DNA of 64,000 bases, taken from Candidatus Eisenbacteria bacterium (GTDB taxonomy: Bacteria > Eisenbacteria > RBG-16-71-46 > SZUA-252). Within the stretch, counting starts at the first letter, position 1. Every line of letters begins with the position of its first letter. The DNA is taken from NCBI GenBank assembly GCA_005893275.1, contig VBOW01000016.1, positions 1 through 64,000 of the forward strand, read 5' to 3'. Positions 37,701-46,495 of this stretch are shown one piece after another. The position numbers were made by a program, and so were the translations under genes. The notes beneath the pieces were generated by a model. It made no database searches. It was not told the origin of the DNA and was given only the letters and a program-made list of their open reading frames with translations.

Positions 37701-37872
37701 TCTCGGGGCTTGCGCCCGGCAGGCTCGCGTTCACGGAGATCGTCGGATAGTCCACGTTCGGCAGATCGCTCACCGGCAGCAGCCTGTATCCCACGATTCC
37801 GAAGATGAGCACGCCGGCCATGACCAGCGTCGTCATCACGGGGCGCTGGATGAACATTCCGGAGAGGTTCAT
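34744..37872 (-). CDS. RND-family efflux pump, HAE1/MdtB-MdtC-like inner-membrane subunit
   Basis: Predicted 1042 residues, full length for the family. ATG overlaps the adaptor's stop by four bases. The N-terminus is MNLSGMFIQRPVMTTLV, then the pore-domain SDLPNVDYPTISV motif typical of HAE1 transporters. The fourth membrane helix has the proton-relay pair D400/D401 (GFVVDDAIVMLEN). This differs from the heavy-metal (CusA-type) helix, so a drug- or organic-substrate-type pump is more likely even though it shares an operon with a copper ATPase. It works with the adjacent adaptor lipoprotein and, presumably, the TolC encoded 6 kb away on the opposite strand. Confidence 0.95.
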   Translation of the reverse strand: MNLSGMFIQRPVMTTLVMAGVLIFGIVGYRLLPVSDLPNVDYPTISVNASLPGASPETMASAVATPLEKQFSTIAGIDAMTSSSAQGSTSITLQFALERNIDAAAQDVQAAIAKTLRALPTGITPPSYQKVNPADQPILFLVVTSKLLSLSQLDEYAENVLAQHISMVQGVAQVSVFGSQKYAVRIRLDPRALASRGIPIGAVSDAVQSANVNLPTGILYGPTRTATVMASGQLRNAREFGSLVVATKDGAPVRLRDLGDVLDDVQNNRVASWYQDQRSITLAVQRQPGVNTVEVAGAVQRLVERERAQLPASVEVHTLYDRSVSIRRSVLDVQFTLLLTLALVVMVIFLFLRNVPATIIPSLSLPLSVVGTFAVMHQVGYSLDNLSLMALTLSVGFVVDDAIVMLENIHRHMEQGKGALRAALDGSREIGFTIVSMTLSLVAVFIPVLLMGGLLGRLFHEFAVTISAAILVSGLVSLTLTPMLCSRFLKLDPVREHGRAYRAVEHLYERALAFYARTLAWVMRHRRATMVFSLGILIGTFVLFRLVPKGFIPSEDTGRLIASTETAEGTSFESMVQHQRAVAAIIGRDPNAESFTSSVGSGGGVSSSNQGRIIIRLKPRAERDRSADEIIRELQPQLARVPGIRVFLQNPPVINVGGRLAKSQYQFTLQSTDLATLYSGVNDLVDRLKDLPSLQDVTSDLQIANPQVSVEIDRDRAAALGVSAQQIEETLYDAFGSRQVSTIFTSTDQYWVIMELRPEFQRDISALQNLYIGTSNGSLVPLGAVARLSPGVGPLSVAHMGQIPAVTISFNLRPGTSLGDAVDEVQRVARATLPSSITTSFFGTAQVFQSSQKGLLVLLAVAVLVIYLVLGILYESFIHPLTILSGLPFAGFGALLTLLLFRTELSIYAFVGIIMLVGLVKKNAIMMIDFALDAERREGKPAREAIVEACLIRFRPIMMTTMAALMGTLPIAIGFGSGSEARRPLGIAVVGGLAFSQLVTLYVTPVIYTYLDAFQRRWGGRKAAEGDRPEQTGAREHAAAAS

Positions 37873-38984
37873 CCGGGACTCCCGACGGATTTTCGGACCA
37901 GCACCTTGGCGCCGGGCGACAGCCTCATTTGCCCCTCGGTCACAACCGGCTCCCCCGCGCGAAGCCCGCGCGCGACGATCGCGAGCTCATCGACGGTGCG
38001 CTCGACTTCCACGGGACGAGGCGAGACGGTGGAGTCGGCGTTCACCACGTAGACATAGGATCCCTGCTGTCCCGAGGACACGGCCAGCGCCGGAACCACC
38101 ACGGCGCGCGGCGCGACGTAGAGAACGAGCCGGACGTCGACGAACTGGCCTGGGACGAGGCGGCCGTCCCGGTTCGGGAATTCCCCCTTGAGGAGAAGGG
38201 TGCCGCTCGCCGGGTCGACCGTGTTGTCCACGAAGACCAGCTTCCCTTGGAGCGTCGTGCCGCCGCTGTCGGGCTGGACCAGGACTCGAGGATTCGAGCG
38301 GCGGTAGCGCTGGAGCAGCGGCACATCCCGCTCGGCCACCTTGAATGCAACCCGCACGGGATACGGCTGAATGATCGTCACCAGGGGGTCGCTCGTGGAG
38401 GCCCGGACGTAGTCTCCGACGTGCACCAGGAGCCGTCCCGTCCGCCCGGAGATCGGCGCCCGAATCGCCGCGTACTCGAGATTCAATCGAGCGGTGTTCG
38501 CGGCGGCCGAGTCGGCGCGCACGGTCGCGGCAAGGGCCTCGGCGTTCCCCCGCGTCTGGTCCCACTCCGACTGCGAGAGGATGTTCTGCTCGAAAAGCGT
38601 CTGCGACCGCCCGGCTTCGCTGCGCGCGGTCTCCGCCTGGGCGCGATCGCGCGCGAGCGCGGCCAGCGCCTGATCCCAGGCTTCCTGGAAAGGGCGTGGG
38701 TCGAGCTGAAACAGCACCTGCCCCTCTCGGACGTTGTCTCCCTCGCGGAACGCGACACGGGTCACGACCCCGCCCACCTGGGAGCCGATCGCCGCCGTCT
38801 GAAGGGCCTCGACGGTTCCGGTCGCCTCGAGGGCGAACGGCATATCGCGCTCGACGGCGCTTGCCAGGCTGACCGCGATCCGCGGATTCCGTTGGGCGTC
38901 CTTCTCGCCACAGCCGGCCGAAACCAGCACGAGAACGAGGCACGCGAAGGACCGCCAGGAAGGAGGCCGCGCGGGATCCCGCAT
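37869..38984 (-). CDS. RND efflux periplasmic adaptor lipoprotein
   Basis: Predicted 371 residues. The signal peptide ends in a lipobox (LVLVSAGCGEK). A lipoyl/hairpin/barrel order typical of AcrA/MexA-type adaptors follows: GTVEALQTAAIGSQVGGVVT, FREGDNVREGQVLFQLD, a helical hairpin, YAAIRAPISGRTGRL, and the membrane-proximal region to the end. It bridges the pump and an outer-membrane channel. It starts two bases after the copper ATPase stop and overlaps the pump gene (ATGA). Confidence 0.94.
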   Translation of the reverse strand: MRDPARPPSWRSFACLVLVLVSAGCGEKDAQRNPRIAVSLASAVERDMPFALEATGTVEALQTAAIGSQVGGVVTRVAFREGDNVREGQVLFQLDPRPFQEAWDQALAALARDRAQAETARSEAGRSQTLFEQNILSQSEWDQTRGNAEALAATVRADSAAANTARLNLEYAAIRAPISGRTGRLLVHVGDYVRASTSDPLVTIIQPYPVRVAFKVAERDVPLLQRYRRSNPRVLVQPDSGGTTLQGKLVFVDNTVDPASGTLLLKGEFPNRDGRLVPGQFVDVRLVLYVAPRAVVVPALAVSSGQQGSYVYVVNADSTVSPRPVEVERTVDELAIVARGLRAGEPVVTEGQMRLSPGAKVLVRKSVGSPG

Positions 38985-38986
38985 GG

Positions 38987-41320
38987 TCAGATCGCGACCT
39001 TTCTCAGGCGCAGGGCATTCCCGATGACCGAGACCGAGCTCAGGCTCATCGCGGCGGCGGCAATCACCGGACTCAAGAGCAGACCGAACGCCGGATACAG
39101 GGCTCCCGCCGCGATGGGAACGCCGATGATGTTGTAGACGAACGCGAAAAAGAGATTTTGCCGGATGTTGTCCATCGTTCGCCGGCTCAGCCGCCGCGCG
39201 CGGGCGATCCCGCGCAGATCTCCCTTGATGAGGGTGACGGAGGCGCTCTCCATCGCCACGTCGGTTCCGGTGCCCATCGCGATCCCGACGTCCGCCTGCG
39301 CCAGAGCCGGCGCGTCGTTGATTCCGTCCCCCGCCATCGCGACCACGCGGCCCTCGGCTTGGAGACTCCTCACGATCTCGATCTTCCGGTCGGGGAGCAC
39401 TTCGGCGATGACCTCATCGATTCCGAGCGCGCTGGCCACCGCCTGTGCGGTCGTGCGGCCGTCTCCCGTCGCCATGATCACGCGGATTCCTTCCTTACGG
39501 AGCGCCCGGACCGCTTCGGGCGCGCCCTGCTTGATCGGATCCGCGATCCCCACCAGCCCGGCGAGCGCCCCGTCGACGGCCACGAACATCACCGTCTGCC
39601 CCTCCCCGCGAAGCGCCTCCGCGGCCGCGCTCCAGGGTGTGACGTCCGCCCCCGTCTCATCCATGAGCGCGCGGTTGCCGAGAGCGACCTTGCGGCCGCC
39701 GACATATCCCCGGACGCCCTTCCCCGGAATCCCCTCGAACCCGCTCGCCTCGGCGGGCGTGATGCCCCGCTCGTTCGCGCCCAGGAGGATTGCGGCCGCC
39801 AGGGGATGCTCGCTCCCGCGCTCCAGGGTCGACGCCAGGCGCAGCAGCTCGGAATCGTCGACGGGGGGGAGCGCCTTCACGGTGACGAGCCGTGGCTTGC
39901 CCTCGGTGAGCGTACCGGTCTTGTCGATCACGAGCGTATCGACCCGGCCCATGAGCTGGATGGCCTCGGCGTTTCGAAACAGGATGCCCATCGCGGCCCC
40001 CCTCCCGGCCGCCACCATGATGGACATCGGCGTCGCCAGCCCCAGGGCGCACGGGCAGGCAATGATGAGCACGGCGACTGCGTTGACGATCGCGTGCGTC
40101 ATGCGTGGCTCGGGACCGAGCAGGGCCCAGACCCCGAACGTGGCCGCGGCGATCCCGATCACGACCGGCACGAAGTACGCGGAGACCAGGTCCGCGAGCC
40201 CCTGGATGGGCGCCCGGCTACGCTGGGCCTCCGCCACCATCGCGACGATGCGCGCGAGCAGCGTCTCGCTGCCGACTCTTTCCGCGCGCATGACGAACGT
40301 CCCGGTCCGGTTGATCGTGGCGCCGATCACGCGGTCGCCAGGGTGCTTCTCCACCGGGATCGCTTCCCCCGAAACCATGGACTCATCCACGGCGCTCGCG
40401 CCTTCGAGCACGACACCGTCGACGGGAACTTTCTCCCCCGGGCGGACGCGGAGACGGTCCCCCATGCGCACGACTTCGAGGGGCACGTCCTCCTCGATGC
40501 CCCCCTCCGCGACACGCCGGGCCGTTGCCGGGGCGAGGTCGAGGAGCTTGCGGATCGCCACGCGGGTCCGCCGCCGCGCGCGAAGCTCCAGCACCTGGCC
40601 GAGCAGAACGAGGGCGACGATAGCCCCCGCCGCTTCGAAATAGACACCGACCTCGCCGGAGGCGTCACGGAATGATGAGGGGAACATCCCCGGAACCAGC
40701 GCGGCCACGACGCTGTAGGCATACGCCGCGAGCACCCCCATTCCGATCAGCGTGAACATGTTGAGGCTCTTGTTCTTGATCGAGTCGATCGCCCGGGCGT
40801 AGAAGGGCCACGCGGCCCACGTGCAGATCGGGGTCGCCAGCACGAGCTCGAACAGCGTGCGCGCGCGCATGGGCATCAGGCGACCGCGCGCCGCCTCCCC
40901 GAGCATCTCTTCCATGGCGAGGAGGAGGAGCGGCAGCGCCAGCGCGACCGCGATCCAGAACCGGCGCGACATGTCGCGGAGCTCGGAATCGTCTTCCACG
41001 CCGTCCGGCCCCATCGGCTCGAGCGCCATTCCACAAATGGGGCAGGCGCCCGGGCGATCGCGGACGATCTGGGGATGCATGGGGCAGGTCCAACCGCCCG
41101 CCCGCGACGAGGGGGCGGGCGAGGGGCCGGTCAGGCGAAGTTTGGGGGCGGGATGCGTCGACGAATAGGCTTCCGGAGATGCCCGGAACGCCTCGAGGCA
41201 GTGCGCGCCGCAGAAATGAAACGTCCGGCCACCGTGCGTCGTCGAATACGGCGAGCCGGGCGGGACCCGCATGCCGCAAACGACGTCCACCGTTTCTCCG
41301 GGTGCCGACACCTGGTTCAC
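38987..41320 (-). CDS. copA: Copper-type P1B ATPase with N-terminal YHS and HMBD metal-binding domains
   Basis: Predicted 777 residues. GTG at 41320 overlaps the upstream kinase stop (GTGA), with GGAGGG in front. Residues about 11-50 form a YHS domain ([21 protein letters not shown]). Residues about 77-102 form a heavy-metal-binding domain (CPMHPQ, CPICGM). The usual CxxC HMA domain is absent. Then come the transmembrane core with CPC (422-424), the phosphorylation site DKTGT (466-470), SEHPLA, and AGDGINDAP. Helices seven and eight show [11 protein letters not shown] and [15 protein letters not shown], the Cu+ signature. It exports copper to the periplasm and is encoded between its probable two-component system and an RND adaptor. 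Confidence 0.94.
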   Translation of the reverse strand: MNQVSAPGETVDVVCGMRVPPGSPYSTTHGGRTFHFCGAHCLEAFRASPEAYSSTHPAPKLRLTGPSPAPSSRAGGWTCPMHPQIVRDRPGACPICGMALEPMGPDGVEDDSELRDMSRRFWIAVALALPLLLLAMEEMLGEAARGRLMPMRARTLFELVLATPICTWAAWPFYARAIDSIKNKSLNMFTLIGMGVLAAYAYSVVAALVPGMFPSSFRDASGEVGVYFEAAGAIVALVLLGQVLELRARRRTRVAIRKLLDLAPATARRVAEGGIEEDVPLEVVRMGDRLRVRPGEKVPVDGVVLEGASAVDESMVSGEAIPVEKHPGDRVIGATINRTGTFVMRAERVGSETLLARIVAMVAEAQRSRAPIQGLADLVSAYFVPVVIGIAAATFGVWALLGPEPRMTHAIVNAVAVLIIACPCALGLATPMSIMVAAGRGAAMGILFRNAEAIQLMGRVDTLVIDKTGTLTEGKPRLVTVKALPPVDDSELLRLASTLERGSEHPLAAAILLGANERGITPAEASGFEGIPGKGVRGYVGGRKVALGNRALMDETGADVTPWSAAAEALRGEGQTVMFVAVDGALAGLVGIADPIKQGAPEAVRALRKEGIRVIMATGDGRTTAQAVASALGIDEVIAEVLPDRKIEIVRSLQAEGRVVAMAGDGINDAPALAQADVGIAMGTGTDVAMESASVTLIKGDLRGIARARRLSRRTMDNIRQNLFFAFVYNIIGVPIAAGALYPAFGLLLSPVIAAAAMSLSSVSVIGNALRLRKVAI

Positions 41321-42783
41321 GAAACCCTCCCTCCCGCTTCGGCCCGCCGTCGCGGCAGCTCGACCGTGATCGCGAGGCCACGGGGCCCATTTCCTTGGGC
41401 GCGCACGGTTCCTCCGTGCCGCTCGACGATCTCCCTGACGATCGCGAGTCCCAGACCGGAGCCCCCGTGATCGGGCGCCGGTCCGCCGCCCGACCCCGCA
41501 CCTCGATAGAACCGCTTGAAGACGAGCGGAAGCTCCGCGGCCGGAATCCCGGGTCCATTGTCCCCCACCACGAGAAGGAATCGCTCGCCTTTCCCGGCCG
41601 CGAGGTCGAGCTGGACCGAGCCTCCTTCGGGGACGTAGCGGAGCGCGTTCACGAGCAGGTTCTCGAGCACCTGTTCCATGCGGTGCCCGTCGGCGTCGAT
41701 CCACGCCTCGTCCACGGACTGATGCCACGAGAGGCTCAGACCGGCCCGCCGAAATCGTGGCTCGAATCGTTCGATCGTATTGCGGCAGAGAGACGCCCAA
41801 TCGAGCGGCTCTTTGGAAAGCGGAGCCGCCCCGGCCTCGAGTCGCGCGAGCTCGAAGAGATCCCGGATCAAGAGATCCATCCGCCGCGACTCATCCAAGA
41901 GACCGCGCACGTATTGCGTGCGCTCTTCCTGCGAGACCGGCACCCGCGGGTCGAGCAGCGTCTCAGCATACCCCCGGATCGAGGTGAGGGGCGTGGCCAG
42001 CTCGTGCGTGATATCGGCGAAGAGCTGCCGCCGTTCGAGCTCGGTCGCTTCGATTTGGGCGCGGGCGACCGCGAGCCGCTCCGTCATGCGGTTGAGCTGC
42101 TGCGCGAGCCTCCCGATCTCGTCGCCGCTCCTGTCCGCGAGCCGGACCGTGAGGTCCCCTTCGGCGACCCTCGTGGCGAGAAGCTCCATGGCGCGCAGGC
42201 GGCGAACCAGCAGGCGGACCAGCACGAGCCCTCCAAACGCCGACACCACGATCGCGATGGGAAAGAGGAGAATGGAATTTTGCGATCCGACGATTCCCAT
42301 CGCCCCGCGCGGCCGGGTCCGGCGCACCACCTGGACCTCCCCGAGCACGGTGGGGCCCCGCATCACCCCCCGGCGCGCGACGACCTCGAGGGGACCCCTC
42401 GGGTCCGGTCGGGCCGGCGGGAACGAGGAGGAGTCGCGACCCGAGCGATCGGCGAGGGCGTGCGCGATGAATCGCCACGGAGGCGCGCTGGCGACGCTCC
42501 CGTCGCTTCCCCGGAACACGATCCACGCCGGCCTCACGGCTTCGCGGTGGCGCTCGAGCAGCGAATCGAGATCCGCCCCCGTTGCCAGGTTTGGACCCGT
42601 CGCGATGGCGCCCGCCACGGCCGAGGCGGCGAGCTCCGCCCGCGCTCTGGCCTCTCTCGCCTCGAGAGGCTGAAGCACGGCGGTCGCCACCAGGGCCTGG
42701 AGCAGGGTTCCCACAACCGTCGTGAGCAGGAAGATCGCCGCGATCGTCCAGAACAGGCTCCTCCCGCGCCCGAATCCCTTCAC
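41317..42783 (-). CDS. HAMP-containing sensor histidine kinase (CusS/CopS-like position)
   Basis: Predicted 488 residues. ATG overlaps the stop of the response regulator (ATGA). Two membrane segments, at about 10-34 and 170-196, flank a periplasmic loop. A HAMP linker follows. H260 is in [13 protein letters not shown], then the N-box [10 protein letters not shown]1 DNGPGI and G2 [10 protein letters not shown]. All motifs are intact. The genes it is coupled to suggest it senses copper or envelope stress; no obvious Met/His metal cluster is seen in the periplasmic loop. Confidence 0.94.
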   Translation of the reverse strand: MKGFGRGRSLFWTIAAIFLLTTVVGTLLQALVATAVLQPLEAREARARAELAASAVAGAIATGPNLATGADLDSLLERHREAVRPAWIVFRGSDGSVASAPPWRFIAHALADRSGRDSSSFPPARPDPRGPLEVVARRGVMRGPTVLGEVQVVRRTRPRGAMGIVGSQNSILLFPIAIVVSAFGGLVLVRLLVRRLRAMELLATRVAEGDLTVRLADRSGDEIGRLAQQLNRMTERLAVARAQIEATELERRQLFADITHELATPLTSIRGYAETLLDPRVPVSQEERTQYVRGLLDESRRMDLLIRDLFELARLEAGAAPLSKEPLDWASLCRNTIERFEPRFRRAGLSLSWHQSVDEAWIDADGHRMEQVLENLLVNALRYVPEGGSVQLDLAAGKGERFLLVVGDNGPGIPAAELPLVFKRFYRGAGSGGGPAPDHGGSGLGLAIVREIVERHGGTVRAQGNGPRGLAITVELPRRRAEAGGRVS

Positions 42784-43511
42784 GGGGACGGCTCCGCGAA
42801 TCGATATCCCGCGCCCCAGACTGTTTGGAGATAGCTCGGGTTCGAGGGGTTCTTCTCGAGCTTGCGGCGAACCCGACTGACCAGGCTGTCGATCGATCGG
42901 TCATCCACGACGCGGTCGCTTCCCCAGACCTGCTCCATCAAAGCTTCCCGGCTGAACACCCGCCCGGGGCGCGACGCGAGGAAATAGAGCAGATCGAACT
43001 CGAGGGTCGTGAGCGGCACCGGCTCTCCCTCGCGCTCCACCGCCCGCCGGGCCGGATCGACTCGAAGGGCTCCGATCTCGAGAATCCGATCGGCGAGGGT
43101 CCCGCTCGAGCGGCGCAGAAGCGCCCGGACCCGGGCCGTGAGCTCCCCCGTGCTGAACGGCTTCGTAACGTAATCGTCCGCGCCGAGCTCGAGCCCGAGA
43201 AGTTTGTCCCCCTCGCCCGAGCGCGCGGTGACCATGAGGATCGGGACGTCGCTGTCCTTTCGGATCCGCCGGGTCACCTCGAGCCCGTCCATGCCGGCCA
43301 GGCCCAGATCCAGGACCACGAGCGCCGGCTTCAGGCGCGCGAACTCCGCGAGCGCCCGACCACCGTCGGCGGCCTGGTGACACTCGTAGCCTGCCGCTTC
43401 GAGATTCTTCGCGATCAGGTCCGCGATTCGGGCGTCGTCTTCGACGACGAGGATTCTTGGATTCGCCACCGTCTTCGCTCCAGGGGCTTCGGGTCCGGAC
43501 GCCGTGGGCAT
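42780..43511 (-). CDS. OmpR-family response regulator (CopR/CusR-like position)
   Basis: Predicted 243 residues from the ATG at 43511, with AGTAGGA upstream. A longer frame crosses the promoter region and is unlikely. The receiver has the acidic pocket VEDD, phospho-acceptor D68 (LVVLDLGLAGMDG) and K117 (YVTKPFS). A winged helix-turn-helix C-terminus ends in LQTVWGAGYRF, the OmpR/PhoB hallmark. It is the first gene of the five-gene efflux operon. A 15-bp motif repeated in inverted orientation sits just upstream and is a natural candidate for its binding site, implying autoregulation and control of the divergent tolC genes. Confidence 0.94.
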   Translation of the reverse strand: MPTASGPEAPGAKTVANPRILVVEDDARIADLIAKNLEAAGYECHQAADGGRALAEFARLKPALVVLDLGLAGMDGLEVTRRIRKDSDVPILMVTARSGEGDKLLGLELGADDYVTKPFSTGELTARVRALLRRSSGTLADRILEIGALRVDPARRAVEREGEPVPLTTLEFDLLYFLASRPGRVFSREALMEQVWGSDRVVDDRSIDSLVSRVRRKLEKNPSNPSYLQTVWGAGYRFAEPSP

Positions 43512-43540
43512 CGCACATCCTACTGTACGCGTAAAGTTTT

Positions 43541-43618
43541 GCAGAGATGTGGCGCGAGCGTGCCCATTTATGGCCTCGGGTTGTCCGAGAAAATGCCAAT
43601 CGAGCGCCACATCTCTGC
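43541..43618. promoter_or_regulatory. Symmetric divergent promoter pair with 15-bp inverted arms
   Basis: The arm GCAGAGATGTGGCGC (43541-43555) is exactly complementary to GCGCCACATCTCTGC (43604-43618), with 48 bp between them. Read toward each operon, the motif GCGCCACATCTCTGC is followed at the same distance by a -10-like hexamer. On the minus strand ACATCT, then 17 bp, then TACAGT (43527-43522). On the plus strand ACATCT, then 17 bp, then TATCTT (43632-43637). GCG immediately precedes both hexamers. Because ACATCT is a poor -35, an activator bound to the arm would be needed. I infer one regulator, probably the adjacent response regulator, controls both operons. Confidence 0.7.
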
Positions 43619-43743
43619 CATAACCCCGGCGTATCTTCTCCGTAGATGAGCGGCCCGTGGCCCGGGAGGTTCCAGGTCGCGCGAAACGCGGAGCCGGATG
43701 CGCGGGTCTCTGTCCTAACAGCTTTGGCGGCACGGAGGTTCAA

Positions 43744-45057
43744 ATGGTTCGCCGGATCATGGGTCCCTTGCTTGTGATCGCGCTCGGTTCTGCGTTCGGT
43801 GGGGCGGCCGCGGAGCCGCGTCCCATCTCACTCGAAGAGGCGGTCGCGCTCGCGCAGCGCAACGCGCCGCAAGCGGTCCAGGCACGGGGTCAGTCGCGCA
43901 GCGCCGCGGCCGGAGTCCGCGCGGCCTACTCCGCGTTCCTCCCGAGCGTGAGCCTCACGGCCGGAGCCACGCGCCAGTTCGTCTCCGGCGGCCGAACGCG
44001 GATTGAAAACGGGCAAGTGATCACGCTCCCATCGGACCCGTGGTCCTCGAGCGTCGGCCTCGGAGCGAACGTGGATCTATTCACGGGGGGCCAGCGCTTC
44101 TTTGATTTGCGGCAGGCCCAGGCGATTCAGATCGCCGCCGAAGGGAACGAGACGATGCAGCAATACGACGCGGCCCTCGCCGCGAAGCAACAGTTCTTCA
44201 ACGTGCTCGCTGCTCGTGAGTCGCAAGGAGCGGCGGCCGCCCAGCTCGAGCAGGCCGAGCAGCAAAGGAAGAGCGCCATCGCACGGACCCTGGCCAGGGT
44301 GGCGACCCGCTCGGATTCGCTTCGGGCGGAGATCCAGTATCGGACCGCGCAGCTCGCGGTGACCGACGCGCAGAACGGGCTCGAATCGGCGAACGCCTCC
44401 TTGGCGCGGGTCGTGGGGTCTCCGCAGCCGGTCACCGCCGTGCAGGTCGACTCTCTCGAGCACCCCGGCTTGGCAATCGACGAGACGTCGCTGCGCCAGC
44501 TGGCGGAGAACGGTCCGGCCGTGCGGCAGGCAAAAGCCGGGCTGGACGCCGCGAAGGCCGCGCAGCGTAGCGCTTGGACCGATTACCTCCCCTCCCTCGC
44601 CGCGAGCTACTCGCGCACCGGAAGCGGTACCGGAAACGCACCGGTTCTCGCGGGAAATGATTTCAGCTATTCGGGCGCGCTCCGATTCTCGGCATCCCTC
44701 CCGCTCTTCAATCAATGGCAGCGCGAGGAGCGGATCACCCAGGCCAAGGTCGCGCAGGAGAACGCCGAGGCGGCCCTGCGCGACGCGCGCCTCGCCGCGG
44801 TCGAGACCTTGACGCGGCAGCTCGGCGCGTTCCGGTCGGCCGGGGAACGCGTGGCGTCGCAGGCCGCTTCGGTGGCGGCCGCCGAAGAAGATCTCCGCGT
44901 GCAGCAACAGCGATACGCCGTCGGCGGATCGACCCTGCTCGACGTCCTGACTTCCCAGACGCAGCTGAACGAGGCGCGCCGGGACCTCATCCGGGCGCGT
45001 TACGACCAGCGCGTCGCGAAGGCGGAGCTCGAGGCGTTGGTGGGAAGGGAGCTGTAA
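43744..45057 (+). CDS. tolC: TolC-family outer-membrane efflux channel
   Basis: Predicted 437 residues. ATG at 43744 follows CGGAGG; an upstream in-frame start overlaps the regulatory region. There is a signal peptide (MGPLLVIALGSAFGGAAAEP). Two tandem OEP repeats follow (ISLEEAVALAQRNAP; DETSLRQLAENGPAVRQAKA), each with long coiled helices and a beta segment (YSAFLPSVSLTAGATRQF; WTDYLPSLAASYSRTG). This is the channel of tripartite efflux systems. It begins a rightward operon with a MacA-like adaptor and a MacB-like permease, but could also serve the divergent RND pump, which has no channel of its own. Confidence 0.93.
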   Translation: MVRRIMGPLLVIALGSAFGGAAAEPRPISLEEAVALAQRNAPQAVQARGQSRSAAAGVRAAYSAFLPSVSLTAGATRQFVSGGRTRIENGQVITLPSDPWSSSVGLGANVDLFTGGQRFFDLRQAQAIQIAAEGNETMQQYDAALAAKQQFFNVLAARESQGAAAAQLEQAEQQRKSAIARTLARVATRSDSLRAEIQYRTAQLAVTDAQNGLESANASLARVVGSPQPVTAVQVDSLEHPGLAIDETSLRQLAENGPAVRQAKAGLDAAKAAQRSAWTDYLPSLAASYSRTGSGTGNAPVLAGNDFSYSGALRFSASLPLFNQWQREERITQAKVAQENAEAALRDARLAAVETLTRQLGAFRSAGERVASQAASVAAAEEDLRVQQQRYAVGGSTLLDVLTSQTQLNEARRDLIRARYDQRVAKAELEALVGREL

Positions 45058-45060
45058 GCC

Positions 45061-46494
45061 ATGGCGAGCGTGGGCCGCGCCGAAAAACCCGTGGGTTTGC
45101 GCCGGGCCGCCCAGCGTCCCCTGGTCCTGGCGCTCGTCGCGCTGGCCTCGATCGCCGCGATCCTCCTGGTCCGCGGAGCGCGGCACCGGTCCGGCGCGCA
45201 GGAGGTCCTGGCCGTTCCCGTCGAGCGACGCGACATCGCGGTCACGATCGAAGCGACCGGGGCCGTCGAGCCGATCGATCTCGTTGAGGTGAAATCGAAA
45301 GCCTCCGGACAGATCGTCCGGATGCCCGTGCAGGTCGGCTCCACCGTCCGCAGAGGCGATTTGCTGGCGCAGATCGATCCCCGGGACGTCCAGAATCAGT
45401 ACAGCCAGTCCCTGGCGGCCCTCGACGCGGCCCGAGCCAAGGCGGAAATCTCAGGGACGCAGAAGAAGCGTTCGGACGATCTCTTCGCGACACAGGTCAT
45501 CACCGCCGAGGAGCACGAGAGCGCCATCCTCGATTACGCGAACGCCCAGGCCGCGCTCGTGAAGGCGGCGGCGGACCTCGATCTCGCGAAACAGCGCCGG
45601 GAAGATGCGACCGTGCGCGCCCCCATCGGAGGAACCATCCTGGACCAAGCCGTCTCCTCCGGACAGGTGATCTCGTCGGCCACCTCTTCCGCCAGTGGCG
45701 GAACCACGCTTCTCCATATGGCCGACTTGGCCAAGATACGCCTGCGCGCGTTGGTCGGGGAGACCGACATCGGAAGCGTGCGACCGGGGCAAACCGCCAC
45801 GGTTACCGTCGACGCTTTCCCACAACGCACCTTCACGGGCCGGGTCGAAAAAATCGAGCCCCAGGCGGTCGTACAGCAATCGGTCACCATGTTCCCGGTG
45901 CTCATCTCCGTCTCGAACGAGAGCCGTCTGCTTCTGCCCGGGATGAACGGCGAGGTGTCGATGCTCGTCGACCAGCGGGAAAACGTCCCGGCGATCCCGG
46001 TCGACGCCGTCCGCGGCGCGCGCGAGATGCCGGTCGTCGCGGCCGCGCTCGGCTTGGATGCCGCCCGCGTTCGGGCGCAGGTCGACGAGCAGTTGAGGCC
46101 GCGGGCGGCCGGGCGGGCGACACGTTCCGGCGCCTCGGACTCGAGCCCCGGACGCGGGTTCCGGGCGGCCGCGCAGGGCACGCGCGCGGGCGGCGCGGGG
46201 CGCGCCAGCCGGGCGCAGGTTGCGTTCGTGAAGACCGCGGCCGGGCTTGAGCCCCGTGTCGTGCGGCTCGGGCTGAGCGATTTTGATTACGCCGAGGTCC
46301 TGGACGGGGTCGAAGCAGGAGAACAGGTCGTCCTCCTGGGGGTCGCCGAAGCCCAGGCGTCTAGGGCCGAAACCCAAAACCGGATCCGCCAGCGGCTCGG
46401 GAGTGGAGTGCCGGGCGTCCCGGGGACAGGCGGCGGGAGCGCCCGCGGCGGCGGTCCCGGCGGAGGCCGGGGCGGCCCCGGCGGGGGGCCTTAG
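45061..46494 (+). CDS. MacA-like periplasmic adaptor of an ABC export system
   Basis: Predicted 477 residues, starting three bases after the tolC stop. It has a membrane anchor at about 20-38 (LVLALVALASIAAILL). The membrane-fusion order follows: EATGAVEPIDLVEVKSKASG, GSTVRRGDLLAQIDPRD, a coiled hairpin, DATVRAPIGGTILDQAVSSG, and a beta-barrel with TVTVDAFPQRTFTGRV. A long Ala/Arg/Gly linker (about residues 345-385) interrupts the C-terminal part, which ends in a Gly-rich low-complexity tail of about 30 residues. It should join the MacB-like permease to TolC. The tail and linker are longer than is typical. Confidence 0.92.
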   Translation: MASVGRAEKPVGLRRAAQRPLVLALVALASIAAILLVRGARHRSGAQEVLAVPVERRDIAVTIEATGAVEPIDLVEVKSKASGQIVRMPVQVGSTVRRGDLLAQIDPRDVQNQYSQSLAALDAARAKAEISGTQKKRSDDLFATQVITAEEHESAILDYANAQAALVKAAADLDLAKQRREDATVRAPIGGTILDQAVSSGQVISSATSSASGGTTLLHMADLAKIRLRALVGETDIGSVRPGQTATVTVDAFPQRTFTGRVEKIEPQAVVQQSVTMFPVLISVSNESRLLLPGMNGEVSMLVDQRENVPAIPVDAVRGAREMPVVAAALGLDAARVRAQVDEQLRPRAAGRATRSGASDSSPGRGFRAAAQGTRAGGAGRASRAQVAFVKTAAGLEPRVVRLGLSDFDYAEVLDGVEAGEQVVLLGVAEAQASRAETQNRIRQRLGSGVPGVPGTGGGSARGGGPGGGRGGPGGGP

Positions 46495-46495
46495 G

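Noticed and set aside
46140-46494. Frameshift or assembly error in the MacA-like C-terminal region
   Set aside because: The frame stays open and leads into conserved adaptor strands between two low-complexity stretches, so it appears genuine.
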